Assembly: GCA_964030785.1 (NCBI GenBank)
Contig: OZ034967.1
Location: 47,712,533 to 47,776,532, forward strand
DNA length: 64,000 nucleotides
Reading direction: 5' to 3'
From: Siderastrea siderea
Lineage: Eukaryota; Cnidaria; Anthozoa; Scleractinia; Rhizangiidae
In this document: piece after piece, positions 46,933 to 55,730 of the stretch
Layout: the number at the start of each line of letters is the position of its first letter
Position numbering within the stretch: the stretch's first letter is position 1
Notes under the pieces: generated by a model
The model's database searches: none
What the model was told of the DNA's origin: nothing
Seen by the model: only the letters and a program-made list of their open reading frames with translations
Program-made: the position numbers and the translations under genes

Positions 46933-47508
46933 TTAAAAGTCTATAAAATAATGAAGATACTCAGGTTTCAAAAAAAAAACATTACACTTTTCACTTTTAA
47001 AAAATATACTTTTCCATAAGTTCCTCCTTATGGAGGATCTGAAGTTTCTGTCCGCATTAAAATGCTCGCAGGCTTCCTCGAAAGAAATTGTGAAGCCTGG
47101 AGACGCTATTGCCAGTTTTACAAGCTCCAACTCAATAGTCACGAAAAGTTCGTTAAAAATTCCAAGAAACTGGCCGTTGTTAATTACGTCTTTGTACCTC
47201 CCTGTGTCTTTTTCGACGATGGCGCACGGAAAATGTTCTTTTAAAGGAGTTGTGATCATAAGCAGCTCTTTGAATTCGTTGGAGTCTTCAAACTTAATGA
47301 CATCGGAACTAAAATAGAAATAAGAAAAAAATTTCCAATTAACTCAAGCTACCCCTATAAAAAAAAACTTACCATCCATCTCAATTCACAGTAAAAAGTT
47401 CAATTTACCTTGTTTCTTGTAAAGCTTTGCCAGAAAAGTTCATTTTTCTCAACAGTTTTCTCTTCACCAAGTAAATTTCTTTTTCTGTAGTAGTGAGTAA
47501 ATTCCACC
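46933..47508 (-). CDS. Second spliced ORF inside the Polinton (5' end unresolved)
   Basis: An upstream exon at 47508-47409 is bounded by a TTTTACAG acceptor and a GTAAAT donor. A downstream exon begins at 47308 after CTATTTTAG. The frame joins without gap (phase 2 to 1), giving NFSGKALQET then SSDVIKFEDSNEFKELL and so on, about 150 residues to a stop at 46933. The sequence includes TTPLKEHFPCAIVEKDTGRY. I do not recognise the family. The repeats at 47555-47795 lie immediately upstream, so a first exon or promoter may be there. Confidence 0.4.
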
Positions 47509-47554
47509 CTGTAAAAATACTAATTATCACAGCCCCTATAGCTTTTATGCGTTG

Positions 47555-47795
47555 CATCGTCGATCAGCAAAGCGGCACTTACTAAAATCCGTGTGATCTC
47601 CACGTAAGGACAAAAAGAAATGCAGGGTTTAATAAACCCTCCCTCATTTGAGCGTCACATCATTGATCGGCAAAGTGGCACTTATTAAAAACCCGTGTGA
47701 TCTCTACGTAGGGACAAAAGACATCTAAGTTTTAAGAAACCCGCCCTCATTTGTGTGTCACATCATTGATCAGCAAAGCGGCACTTGTTAAAAAA
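47555..47795. repeat. 103-bp minisatellite, about 2.3 units
   Basis: CATC(G/A)T(C/T)GATC(A/G)GCAAAG starts units at about 47555, 47658 and 47761, exactly 103 bp apart. Each holds GGCACTT.(T/C)TAAAA, CGTGTGATCTC(C/T)ACGTA and CCCTC(C)CTCATTTG. It lies between the divergent spliced ORF and the RING ORF, a position suited to promoter or replication signals. Confidence 0.75.
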
Positions 47796-47954
47796 GAAAA
47801 AGACGTTAATTTACTCCCGTGGGTGTACTGGTTCTTATTCATTTTTAATGTATCTTTTTCATCTGTCCGCTGCGCTGCTTTATATATGGGTAGGTGTTGT
47901 ATAGGTATACGCAAAGCTTCATACTTTGTGGTTTACTGTAATCAACTTCAAGTG

Positions 47955-48550
47955 ATGGCTCGTCGCAGCGACAGACTGAGATCCAGAGATCGTGGAAATG
48001 GAGTTTGAATGTTTTTGTTTGTAAGCTGGAAGGTTTTACGTGTCAAACGAATGTTCTACGCTTGAGCTGCTGTTCTAATTTCTGCCATAAGAAGTGTCAG
48101 GAAGTGTGGAAAAAAACGTGGAGTCACTGCGGACGCTGCCGTACACAAATTGAAAATGAAGAGGAAACAAGCGCATCCCAATTGGAAAGTACAGAGGCCG
48201 AAGAAAACCCCAACAAGGTGCTAAGAAGTCTACTCAACGTCGAACTAGGCTTAGAGGAACTTATGTCATACACGCCCCAAGGATATTCCGAGACAATGCT
48301 AGAATATTTTCGGTTTGGGAACACTTCACATTTCAAACAAACAATGGCCTTATTATGTGCCCATTTGCTACATGGTTTTGACGTTCGGAAGATCTATCTT
48401 TTTCTGCGATTCGACAACCCTCAAAGACTCAGGTTGTACTTTGACCACCTTAAACGATTATTGTTACCTTTTTGTAGAGAATTTAGAACCATGTTATCTG
48501 TGGCTAACTGCGGAGCCTTTGATGGTCAAATTATATTAATTTTACACTAA
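47955..48550 (+). pseudogene. RING-finger ORF of the Polinton
   Basis: ATG at 47955 opens a short basic leader (MARRSDRLRSRDRGNGV). Small T-run indels near 48004-48016 shift the frame into a 181-codon ORF. Its start holds the RING ligands: a C-x2-C pair at the shift, LRLSCCSNFCHKKC and then SHCGRCR. RING domains bind two zincs and usually act as ubiquitin ligases. The rest (ELGLEELMSYTPQGYSETM and helices around QRLRLYFDHLKRLLLPF) is unrecognised. Accessory RING genes that modify host proteins are known in large DNA viruses, so a role against host pathways is inference. Confidence 0.6.
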
Positions 48551-48732
48551 GTGATAGTGGATCCAAGTGCGCTAGCTTTGAACTAAGTGTAAGTGGTGTA
48601 GAGTTTAAGAACAGCATTCCAGAATGGCCTACTGTGTTATTCGTGCCTTATGGGAGTTTTTCATTGTAAATATAGAACACATTTTGTTTAAGTCGCGTAA
48701 GAAATATTTTATTTTTTTGTAATTTATTAGCT

Positions 48733-49236
48733 TTACAGTACAGTTTCCCAGCTTTGAGGAATGCTATAAGAATGTGAAAGTCTTTTTTTGCTGAAAATAT
48801 CATTAAATCCTTTGCCATACATGAAATCGGGTCCTTTCTTAACTTTACGATGTATAGTTTTAACCCTTTCAGCAGGGGTAATTGTATAAGGCTTCGTTGC
48901 TAATTTAGGCATCTTACGAGATATATTTGCTTTATACGGCAAAGACGCTTTCGTGGGGGACTGTTTAGAATAATTACTATTGTTAGAGTGTATTTGTTCA
49001 GCCATTGCGGTTCCTAGTGTCGGCAGCATATTTTTCTTTTTGAGAATGTTTCTGCTCACCCCTTCTGTAGCCTGAACCATTCGATGTAGATATGCCTCTA
49101 AACGATTCATTTGACCATCAAGCGTTTCATTTATGGGCTCTGACACAACTTCGATCCCGTCGGCTTTTTTCCTGGCTAAAGCTCGATGTCGATTTTCAGC
49201 CGTTCCATTAAAGTGCTAATTCCTTCGGCCCCTAAG
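48733..49236 (-). pseudogene. Helical Polinton protein, N-terminus lost
   Basis: The continuous part is 49146-48733, beginning SEPINETLDGQMNRLEAYLH, predicted coiled-coil-like, then RNILKKKNMLPTLG and a basic C-terminus. Upstream codons in two other frames (FRKRNLGAEGISTLMERL, then GTAENRHRALARKKADGIEV) look like its own broken N-terminal part, merging into the tail of the protease ORF. It is unrecognised, but position next to the protease suggests a virion-associated protein. Confidence 0.45.
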
Positions 49237-49710
49237 TTACGTTTTCGAAACAATTCCATGTAATCGCGACAGGTCACCGTTCTCTTGCAGCTTAAGTAAT
49301 TTTAAGCGATTCAAATCTTGCGTGTTAGCTGAGACGCCCAATTGGCCTCCATTTTGAATAGCATTAGTCGGCGAGGAGTTACGGCTAGTTTTGCAGACCA
49401 TTTCTCTAGGCACTAATTTGAATTTGTCAAAATATTTCGCAGCTTCGCAATCAGTCATGGTGTAATGTCTTAGGGAAGGTACGCTTCCGTAGCTGTCAAA
49501 AAATATGTTTTGACTGAGATCAGTATAACTCTTTTCGAAGATGGCTATCCAATGCTTTCCTGGCTCACCACTATTGTCAGTGTTAATTATGTAGCAACAA
49601 GGTATTTGTCGTCGCTTGGGAACAAGATCTCCTGCGTAAACGCCCAAAAACGTCTTACTGATATGTCTGTCTCTGGTGCCTACTTTAAATATTTGAAATG
49701 TATCATGCAT
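49237..49710 (-). pseudogene. Adenovirus-type cysteine protease, truncated
   Basis: ATG at 49710. GVYAGDLVPKRRQIPCCYI, then GEPGKHWIAIF (catalytic His) and NIFFDSYGSVPS (acidic residue of the triad) match C5-type maturation proteases that process capsid proteins in Polintons and adenoviruses. The expected Q...CG(Q/H)YC segment with the catalytic Cys is missing. After KFKLVPREMV the sequence becomes helical (LNRLKLLKLQENGDLSR), probably belonging to the next gene. A deletion has therefore fused a protease front half to its downstream neighbour, leaving it inactive. Confidence 0.75.
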
Positions 49711-49745
49711 ATCCACTATTTTTCTTCAAGTGCGTATAATCTTGC

Positions 49746-50655
49746 TCAAGGGCTCTCCACCTGGAGTGATTGATCTCCCTGCATCCCCTGGGTAATCTGT
49801 TTGCTCTTTAGGTTGGTAGTAATTCTTATTGTTTGGATCCGAGAGCCACAAGTTTCTACCGTGTTGTAAAATGCAAGTAGACGCATATTGTTTATATCTC
49901 CACCTAGGTTGGGTGCCTGAGCTCCGAACCTTAGTTCAACGTCCACAGGATGTTCCATAAATGGGCCAGTAGTTTTTCCTCCGTCTTTAGCTGTACTAAA
50001 GTCAACGGGTATGAAAAACTTTCCACCATCCAACACTTGTTCTCGTTTCCAGTACCAAGCTTGGCGATCATCTTCCTCCGCGCCACTCATGCTCCAAAAA
50101 TACTGCCAGAATTCCGTTGCATTGTTGACATCTAGTGCACCTTCTTCAAAAAACTGCTTTCCTCCATCGTAGATTTGAATGTGTGTGAGATTGTAGCGTC
50201 TAAAGTAAGTAGGATCCGATGAGTAGCTGCCTCTCAACACATCAACTGGCATTAGTACAAAGAATACTAGACATGCTGGAGAACGTTTGACCGGCGTTTG
50301 ACCACCCCGCATAACGTGCATGGATATTATCGCCATTTGCTTCTGCTGCAGGTTCGGTCAAGGCGGTACCATCTGCCTTGTTAACGTCATAGCTGAGAGA
50401 CAGACTACATTCAGAAGGAATCCAAGTTTCAGCTACAACTGGTGGTATAAGAAACTTTATCGATCTTATGCTTGCAGCACCCCCGGGATTTACAAATGGT
50501 TGAGGTAAAAGTTTGATTTCTCTGGTTAATTCCCACGTGTTATCCTGCAAGATGACATTGGGGCCAAACTGTGGGGCGTGAGTGGTTGCCACAGTGTATC
50601 CCGTGTGGGAGTACCTTTCAGCATACGAATGAGCACTCGTTTTTCGCTTTGACAT
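49746..50655 (-). pseudogene. Major-capsid-like protein with frameshift and probable internal deletion
   Basis: ATG at 50655 (MSKRKTSAHSYAERYSHTGY). The first block runs to about 50330, with PSECSLSLSYDVNKADGTAL. The second block, in another frame, contains DVLRGSYSSDPTYFRRYNLT, HIQIYDGGKQFFEEGALDV and VDVELRFGAQAPNLG. The beta-rich pattern and the R.GSY...P..F..YN.T.I.IY.DG segment match, from memory, a family of Polinton-linked proteins often annotated as F54H12.2-like and thought to be capsid proteins. At about 300 codons it is shorter than I expect, so the middle seems deleted at the frame junction. Confidence 0.6.
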
Positions 50656-50782
50656 ATTGACACGATGTGTACTCCTCAAGATACAGTGAACAACTGACTG
50701 ATTAGTCAAAAGTATTTTTTATTATATACTGTCAGATACAATGTTTAACTTACGACTGCAGAACAATAGTGTATTACTACCT

Positions 50783-51354
50783 CTAAAAAATGTCACCTAT
50801 TATAGGTATTTCTTTGAAAGGTGAATTTTTGCCTAAAAGAATTCCACGTCCTGTCTGACCTACATGTCTTAAAGAATGCGCTCGCCCGCTGCCCTTCTGT
50901 TTGGCTGCAAAATCATTCAATTTGTTAAGACCATTCACGCCCTTCTTTGCGTATTTGCCGTATTTGCCGTATTTCCTTTCTTCACAAGTGACTTAGCTTT
51001 TGAAAAAATATTTCCCCCTCTCTGCTGACCTCTCCCATCCTGTAAGGATTCTAATAGCTGTAACGCAATGGGTATAGCTGTGACCCACGAACCACCTTGC
51101 TGCCCTTTACTTCTTTAGCTGATCCTTTTGCCATAAGTCGATAAGGCAACATTGCGCCTTCTCTGAACTGCTCGCATCCCACTGTAATTACCACTTCTTT
51201 GATACGGGTCAGTTCCGCTTGAGTAAGTACCTCCTCTACCTTTTTGATCACCTCCTTTTTGATATGGATTTAAGCTGTTTGAATAAATACCGCTGCCTGA
51301 TTGTTGTCCCCAGTTCACAAAAGGGCCACTACTTTTCTGTCTCACGAAATTCAT
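50783..51354 (-). pseudogene. Gly-rich then basic virion-type protein, frameshifted
   Basis: ATG at 51354 opens MNFVRQKSSGPFVNWGQQSG, rich in Gly/Ser/Tyr. After two or three shifts come ALQLLESLQDGRGQQRGGN, FSKAKSLVKKG and KKGVNGLNKLNDFAAKQK, ending IPIIGDIF and TAG at 50785-50783. The Gly-Arg motif followed by a Lys-rich amphipathic helix recalls small core or membrane-active virion proteins placed next to capsid genes in Polintons (from memory of the arrangement). About 190 codons. The function is inferred from composition and position. Confidence 0.5.
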
Positions 51355-51425
51355 GTCGACACTTCTACGACAACTGTTATGATGAACAAAATTTTTATTG
51401 CACCCTTGATTTATAACTTTTCCCT

Positions 51426-52271
51426 TTACAAATAATTTTTTTTGCGAAAGTGAAGTGTAACGCTGATCTCACCCCCTTGAAACAAAATGGGACGCCCTTG
51501 AGAATCATTTTGTTCTATTTTCAGTCTGTCAAAGCAATATTCCCTTAAGCGTTTGTAATCCGGTTGTTTAGGTATAATAACTTCTAAGAAACCTGGTTTA
51601 GTATTTACGTCATGTTTGAATAATATAGGTACAGTCTCACTTCCTACAAAACTATCTCTCACAATGTCAGAGGTCACTAAAATTGATTGGAAAGTCTTCT
51701 TGGAGAGGTGATGAGCGCAAATTGTCTCTGGTGGCAGTGGTATGATAAATGACGTATAGTCTGTTTTGTCGCTGCTCTTTAACATTACAAAGCCAAGGTG
51801 CTTTGCGTCAGTCGGTGATTGAATGTTTTCACCATAAAGTAATTTTAAAAGGGGGGCAATGTCTTGTCCGTCCTCTGACAACATGCCTGGAGCTCTGGCA
51901 ATGTTCAACGCTACAAACAATTGTGCATCTTTCTTTAAGACCAGCTTTCCAAACCCTTCATTGGGAACTTGTTCGTAGACAACCCCACCGCCTAGCGCTT
52001 TTTGCACACCCCATGCTACATCAGCAACAGTCCTGTAATAGCCCTTGCTCAGTGTTACACTTTTCCCTTTCGTTATCAATCTCATCTCGTTCTCTTCGCT
52101 GTCCACATTAATCCAAGTGTGTGGCAAATTAATTTGTGTAACTGCTACTTCGTAATGCTGATCGAGTATAAATGGCTTCAAATAGGTCTGCTCGATACTG
52201 GAGTTCGAACCCATTTCTTTTTGCCAAATAGTGAGTTTGAAACTACTCTCGGAATCCTTGATTTTATACAT
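51426..52271 (-). CDS. Polinton virion-type protein 2 (281 residues)
   Basis: ATG at 52271, overlapping the end of the upstream gene by 8 bp. It begins MYKIKDSESSFKLTIWQKEM, then has HYEVAVTQINLPHTWINVDS. This W/HxVAVxxIxxPxTW segment near the N-terminus parallels that of the upstream ORF, suggesting the two are paralogues. The rest is beta-rich, with ILFQGGEISVTLHFRKKNYL at the end. It is intact. Jelly-roll minor capsid or fibre-type function is inferred from position and fold-like pattern. Confidence 0.6.
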   Translation of the reverse strand: MYKIKDSESSFKLTIWQKEMGSNSSIEQTYLKPFILDQHYEVAVTQINLPHTWINVDSEENEMRLITKGKSVTLSKGYYRTVADVAWGVQKALGGGVVYEQVPNEGFGKLVLKKDAQLFVALNIARAPGMLSEDGQDIAPLLKLLYGENIQSPTDAKHLGFVMLKSSDKTDYTSFIIPLPPETICAHHLSKKTFQSILVTSDIVRDSFVGSETVPILFKHDVNTKPGFLEVIIPKQPDYKRLREYCFDRLKIEQNDSQGRPILFQGGEISVTLHFRKKNYL

Positions 52272-53724
52272 CTTGGTACCATTCGTCTTCGAATGCTTTC
52301 AGTCGTAACTGTAGCGATAAAGCTCCTGTATAAAATGAAGGATAATGTCCTTCGGGATTCTTTATATCCACCTTAAGATGTGTGTGCTGACTGTCACTGG
52401 TCAACTGCTTGTAGTGCAAAATGGACGGTTCCACGATGATGGTTTCGTTTTCCCTGCCTTGAAGAGTAAACGTGCACAATCGTGGCTCTTCTCTTTGATG
52501 TACAAACGATTTGGCCTTAAGTAGCGATAAATGCACGTTATATATTTTAGGTGTTCGCGTCAAAAAGGTTTCAAATTGATCAGCATGTTTTTTATCATTT
52601 AAGTCTATCTCTCCATTTTCTTGCACCAAGGGAGTAAAAACTTCGAGGTCTGGTTGTTGTAATTCTAGTGTATAGTTTGTAGGTAGTCTTACAACTACAG
52701 CGTGGTCATTTTTGCATTGCAACGTACCAATGTAGGAAACGATATCTTCCATCGCAGCATCCTCAACAACATTATATTTGATGAGTTTTGAATTTAAGAT
52801 TTTAGGGTTTTTCATTACGAAGGAAACTTTAGTCAACGTTGCCTCTTTAAAACTCCAATCTGATGCACTCCAGTACTTGTTGTAAATTTCCTCACTTTCC
52901 ATTCGTAATAGCTTAGCTAACCCTGCTCCGATTTCGAGTGTTATAACGTCCCAACTGTCATTCTTGAATCGATTCGTAAATACAATACCATTGCAGTTTT
53001 GATCAGTTGTCTGGCTGACAAAATCCATCCCGTAATGTCTGCCGTTGACGTGAAAACTCTTCATGCTATTTTTACCTGGAATGCCAGAAGTTTCATTCTT
53101 AGCAATCCAGCCTTTCTTAGTTGCTAGTGAGTGCTTTCTTTTCAGCCGCTGAAACAGTTCTCTTCTCGGTAGATTTAATAACTCGTGCAAATAGGGCTCA
53201 AAATCTACGATGACGATGTATTTATATTGCATATTTCTTTCTACATATTGAGCAAATTGAGAAGACGTCAGGTTAGGAAAGTCACTGTTATCCGTAGACC
53301 TGGAGGAAACATCCTGAACACACATTAGTGTATTGCTTAATGCAAATCTGGTCAGCACGTCTTGAGTGAGTTGAAAGAAGTTTTGGTATGATTTGTTTCT
53401 GTCCCACGAGATATTAGCTGCAATCTTGTTATTTTGGGTGTTTCTTATACAGGCCAAAATCTTATTTGATTTACCCTCTAATCCCAAGTTAGAATGAGGT
53501 GAGTCCTGCACTCGAGAATTGTCCGTTACGGGAATTGTCATTTTAACCAAAGCCACTTGCCAGCCTCGAGTTAAATCCAGAGGGTATGGTAGACGGTAAA
53601 TGAATGAAGCACACCTGGTTACATCATCAAAATTACGCTGCACGTTTTTGTCGTTGGAAAGCACTGTGAGATCAAATAGATCATCTACTTCGTAATGTAG
53701 AGTTGACCGGTTTGTAAGTGACAT
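52264..53724 (-). CDS. Polinton virion-type protein 1 (486 residues)
   Basis: ATG at 53724 gives the longest intact ORF of the element. The N-terminus has YEVDDLFDLTVLSNDKN and then LDLTRGWQVALVKMTIPVTD, a motif seen in uncharacterised Polinton-linked proteins of aquatic animals. It is beta-rich throughout, without membrane segments. It overlaps the next gene (51426-52271) by 8 bp, consistent with coordinated late expression. Its size fits a structural protein. Exact assignment (capsid, penton or spike) cannot be made here. Confidence 0.65.
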   Translation of the reverse strand: MSLTNRSTLHYEVDDLFDLTVLSNDKNVQRNFDDVTRCASFIYRLPYPLDLTRGWQVALVKMTIPVTDNSRVQDSPHSNLGLEGKSNKILACIRNTQNNKIAANISWDRNKSYQNFFQLTQDVLTRFALSNTLMCVQDVSSRSTDNSDFPNLTSSQFAQYVERNMQYKYIVIVDFEPYLHELLNLPRRELFQRLKRKHSLATKKGWIAKNETSGIPGKNSMKSFHVNGRHYGMDFVSQTTDQNCNGIVFTNRFKNDSWDVITLEIGAGLAKLLRMESEEIYNKYWSASDWSFKEATLTKVSFVMKNPKILNSKLIKYNVVEDAAMEDIVSYIGTLQCKNDHAVVVRLPTNYTLELQQPDLEVFTPLVQENGEIDLNDKKHADQFETFLTRTPKIYNVHLSLLKAKSFVHQREEPRLCTFTLQGRENETIIVEPSILHYKQLTSDSQHTHLKVDIKNPEGHYPSFYTGALSLQLRLKAFEDEWYQDV

Positions 53725-53770
53725 GTTGATAATTTTTCTTAGTGTTCGTTTTAATATCTCTTTTCTCTTT

Positions 53771-54783
53771 TTAAGAATAGTAATCTTGAGATAATTGTTT
53801 TCGAGTAATCCATTTGTTAAATTGGTCAGGGAAGTCTTGAAATTTCACGTACACTTGCTGATTACCTTTCGTTTTGCTGCCCTTATATTTCAATTTTTTT
53901 TCAATTGTCCACTTGGGTGGTTTGTGATACAATTGTAGTTCTGCTTCGTAAAACGACCCTCTGATCGTTTCGTTATTAAAATCCCGTACCTTGTACAAGT
54001 TTAGCCCTTCTCGTGCCGTTCTGCGTCTGGACGAAATGATAAAAATCTCCTGCGTGTGATTGCCTTTATAGCTTTTTCTAAAATGTCTTGGTGTTTTCGA
54101 CAACCGTACAAGGTCACCCACTTTGAATTTAAAGTCTCTCTTGGACTGGTGATTAGCTGGCAAGGTGGCGTTTTTACGGCCAAAAAGTCGTCTTGCCAAA
54201 GCCGGAGCGTTAAACATATCGATCTCCACTGGACGCATTTTTGTTACAGTGTGAATAGTGTTGTTGTATCCCGATACTAAAGAAGGCACGACATCTATAA
54301 ATTTGTGAGTGTCATTTGGCTAGCAACTTTTTCACGTGGGAATTGTAAAATTCTTTTCCTTCATCTGTTGTGAGATAATTTGGCCAACGTTGTGGCGTGA
54401 CAAAGATGGTTTCTAGTGCTCTACTGACCGATTATGCGGATTTTGTTTTGAGAGGTACGACCCAAGCATGTCTTGAAAGCACGTCTATAACTGTCAGCAA
54501 ATAATTCACCCCTTTATTTATTCGTCTAGAATAAGCGTCGTGGGCAACCTCTACTAAATCTGCTTGCCATAAATGATCCAAGCCCATACTAATTGTGCGG
54601 CGCCTTGCGTAATTGTAGCGATTGGGTCTTGTCAATTGATGAGCACGTTGACGACTTAAAAAACTCACGTACATCTTGGAATGTTATCCCTTTTCCCTTG
54701 ACCGCATGGTATAATTGCGAGGCATTGCTAAAACCTGCTGGATGCTTTACATTGTAATAGATTCGTTTAATAACCGTTCGCTT
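53771..54783 (-). pseudogene. Polinton integrase with chromo-like domain, multiply broken
   Basis: Blocks in order: an N-terminal part (about 54780-54655) including IYYNVKHPAGFSNASQLYHA; a shift in a T6 run near 54658; LSRQRAHQLTRPNRYNYARR, then LWQADLVEVAHD (first catalytic Asp) and NYLLTVIDVLSRHAWVVPLK; an in-frame TAA (54432-54434); PNYLTTDEGKEFYNSHVKKL (second Asp). Then a deletion and shift near 54315 remove the segment expected to hold the catalytic Glu. The C-terminal block has GYNNTIHTVTKMRPVEIDM, FKVGDLVRLSKTPRHF, and a chromo-like KGNQQVYVKFQDFPDQFNKW. A DDE integrase inserts the element; this one cannot. Confidence 0.88.
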
Positions 54784-55031
54784 TTACGGCTCAACATGAC
54801 TGCAACACTCTTGTGTAGATTTCTTTATTTATAACACTTATGGAGTCCTGGTTATACACAATAGTAATTAATTCAAAAAGATCAAAGTCACAGCGCTTAA
54901 AACAACAATAACTCACACGCTTTATTTATGCAACTCAGCTTCCTCTGCAGTTGTTTTTGAGTCGTTCGATTTCTTGCTCAACCCCATGAATCTGTTTTTT
55001 CGAACAGTTTTCTCTCGTTTATTTTTTGTTC

Positions 55032-55292
55032 TCAGTTTTCGTTGTTTTCTTTTTGTTCTGGCTCTGCACAGCCCCCCTCTCGCTTGGTTCTATCAGCAAT
55101 GTCGTTATCTGCTACTGTACCACTGCAGCAGGCTAGTACACATTTCAAATGAATATCATGACCATTGTCGTGACCATCTTGTCCATCAGCGATTCCACCG
55201 CGACAACAAGAAAATAACTTTAAAAAACGTTTGCAGCATTTAGGAGTTGTACAGACAGATGGAGTAGCTAATGATGGCCCACAACAAAACAT
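55032..55292 (-). CDS. Small Cys-rich ORF near the right end
   Basis: ATG at 55292, 86 residues, starting MFCCGPSLATPSVCTTPKCC, with further CC pairs (LFSCC, LACCSG) and an acidic C-terminus (AEPEQKENNEN). Eleven or so cysteines in a short protein is unusual for a chance frame, but I see no family. It lies between the integrase and the inner edge of the right repeat. Confidence 0.3.
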   Translation of the reverse strand: MFCCGPSLATPSVCTTPKCCKRFLKLFSCCRGGIADGQDGHDNGHDIHLKCVLACCSGTVADNDIADRTKREGGCAEPEQKENNEN

Positions 55293-55415
55293 CTCTGTTG
55301 AATTCTTTCACTTTGTAATTTTCAATTTGGGCAATGGAAGCGCACCTCGTCTCCTTAGCAAGCTTAATTTGCGAAATGATTCTTTCTTCTCCTGCTTCTC
55401 TTGTAGTGCTGGTGG

Positions 55416-55483
55416 ACTGCTTGCTTGAATGACCTAGGCCAATAAGCAACAGAGTAATATGTAGAGAAATCATTTACATGAGC
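55416..55483 (-). repeat. Extra copy of the inner end of the terminal repeat
   Basis: Sequence ACTGCTTGCTTGAATGACCT onward matches 55731-55797, the inner 68 bp of the right repeat, in direct orientation about 315 bp away, with around 10 differences. Confidence 0.7.
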
Positions 55484-55730
55484 TCACGTGTACGAATTTA
55501 AATTTATATTCTAACGTTTAAATCTTACCGATTCTTTTGGTGAAAGAGGCGGCAGTGTTTTAAATCGATTCTTATTAGAAGAACTGTCGTTATCAGTCAG
55601 CATTCTCTTCTCTGCCAGATACTCACACAGGTAATAATTCAAGTCGCAGCATATTTGATAAATTATCGACGGAAGGGTGAAGAACATTATTTTGTGCTTT
55701 ACAATAACTACCAAGCGGCGCTTGTGATCG

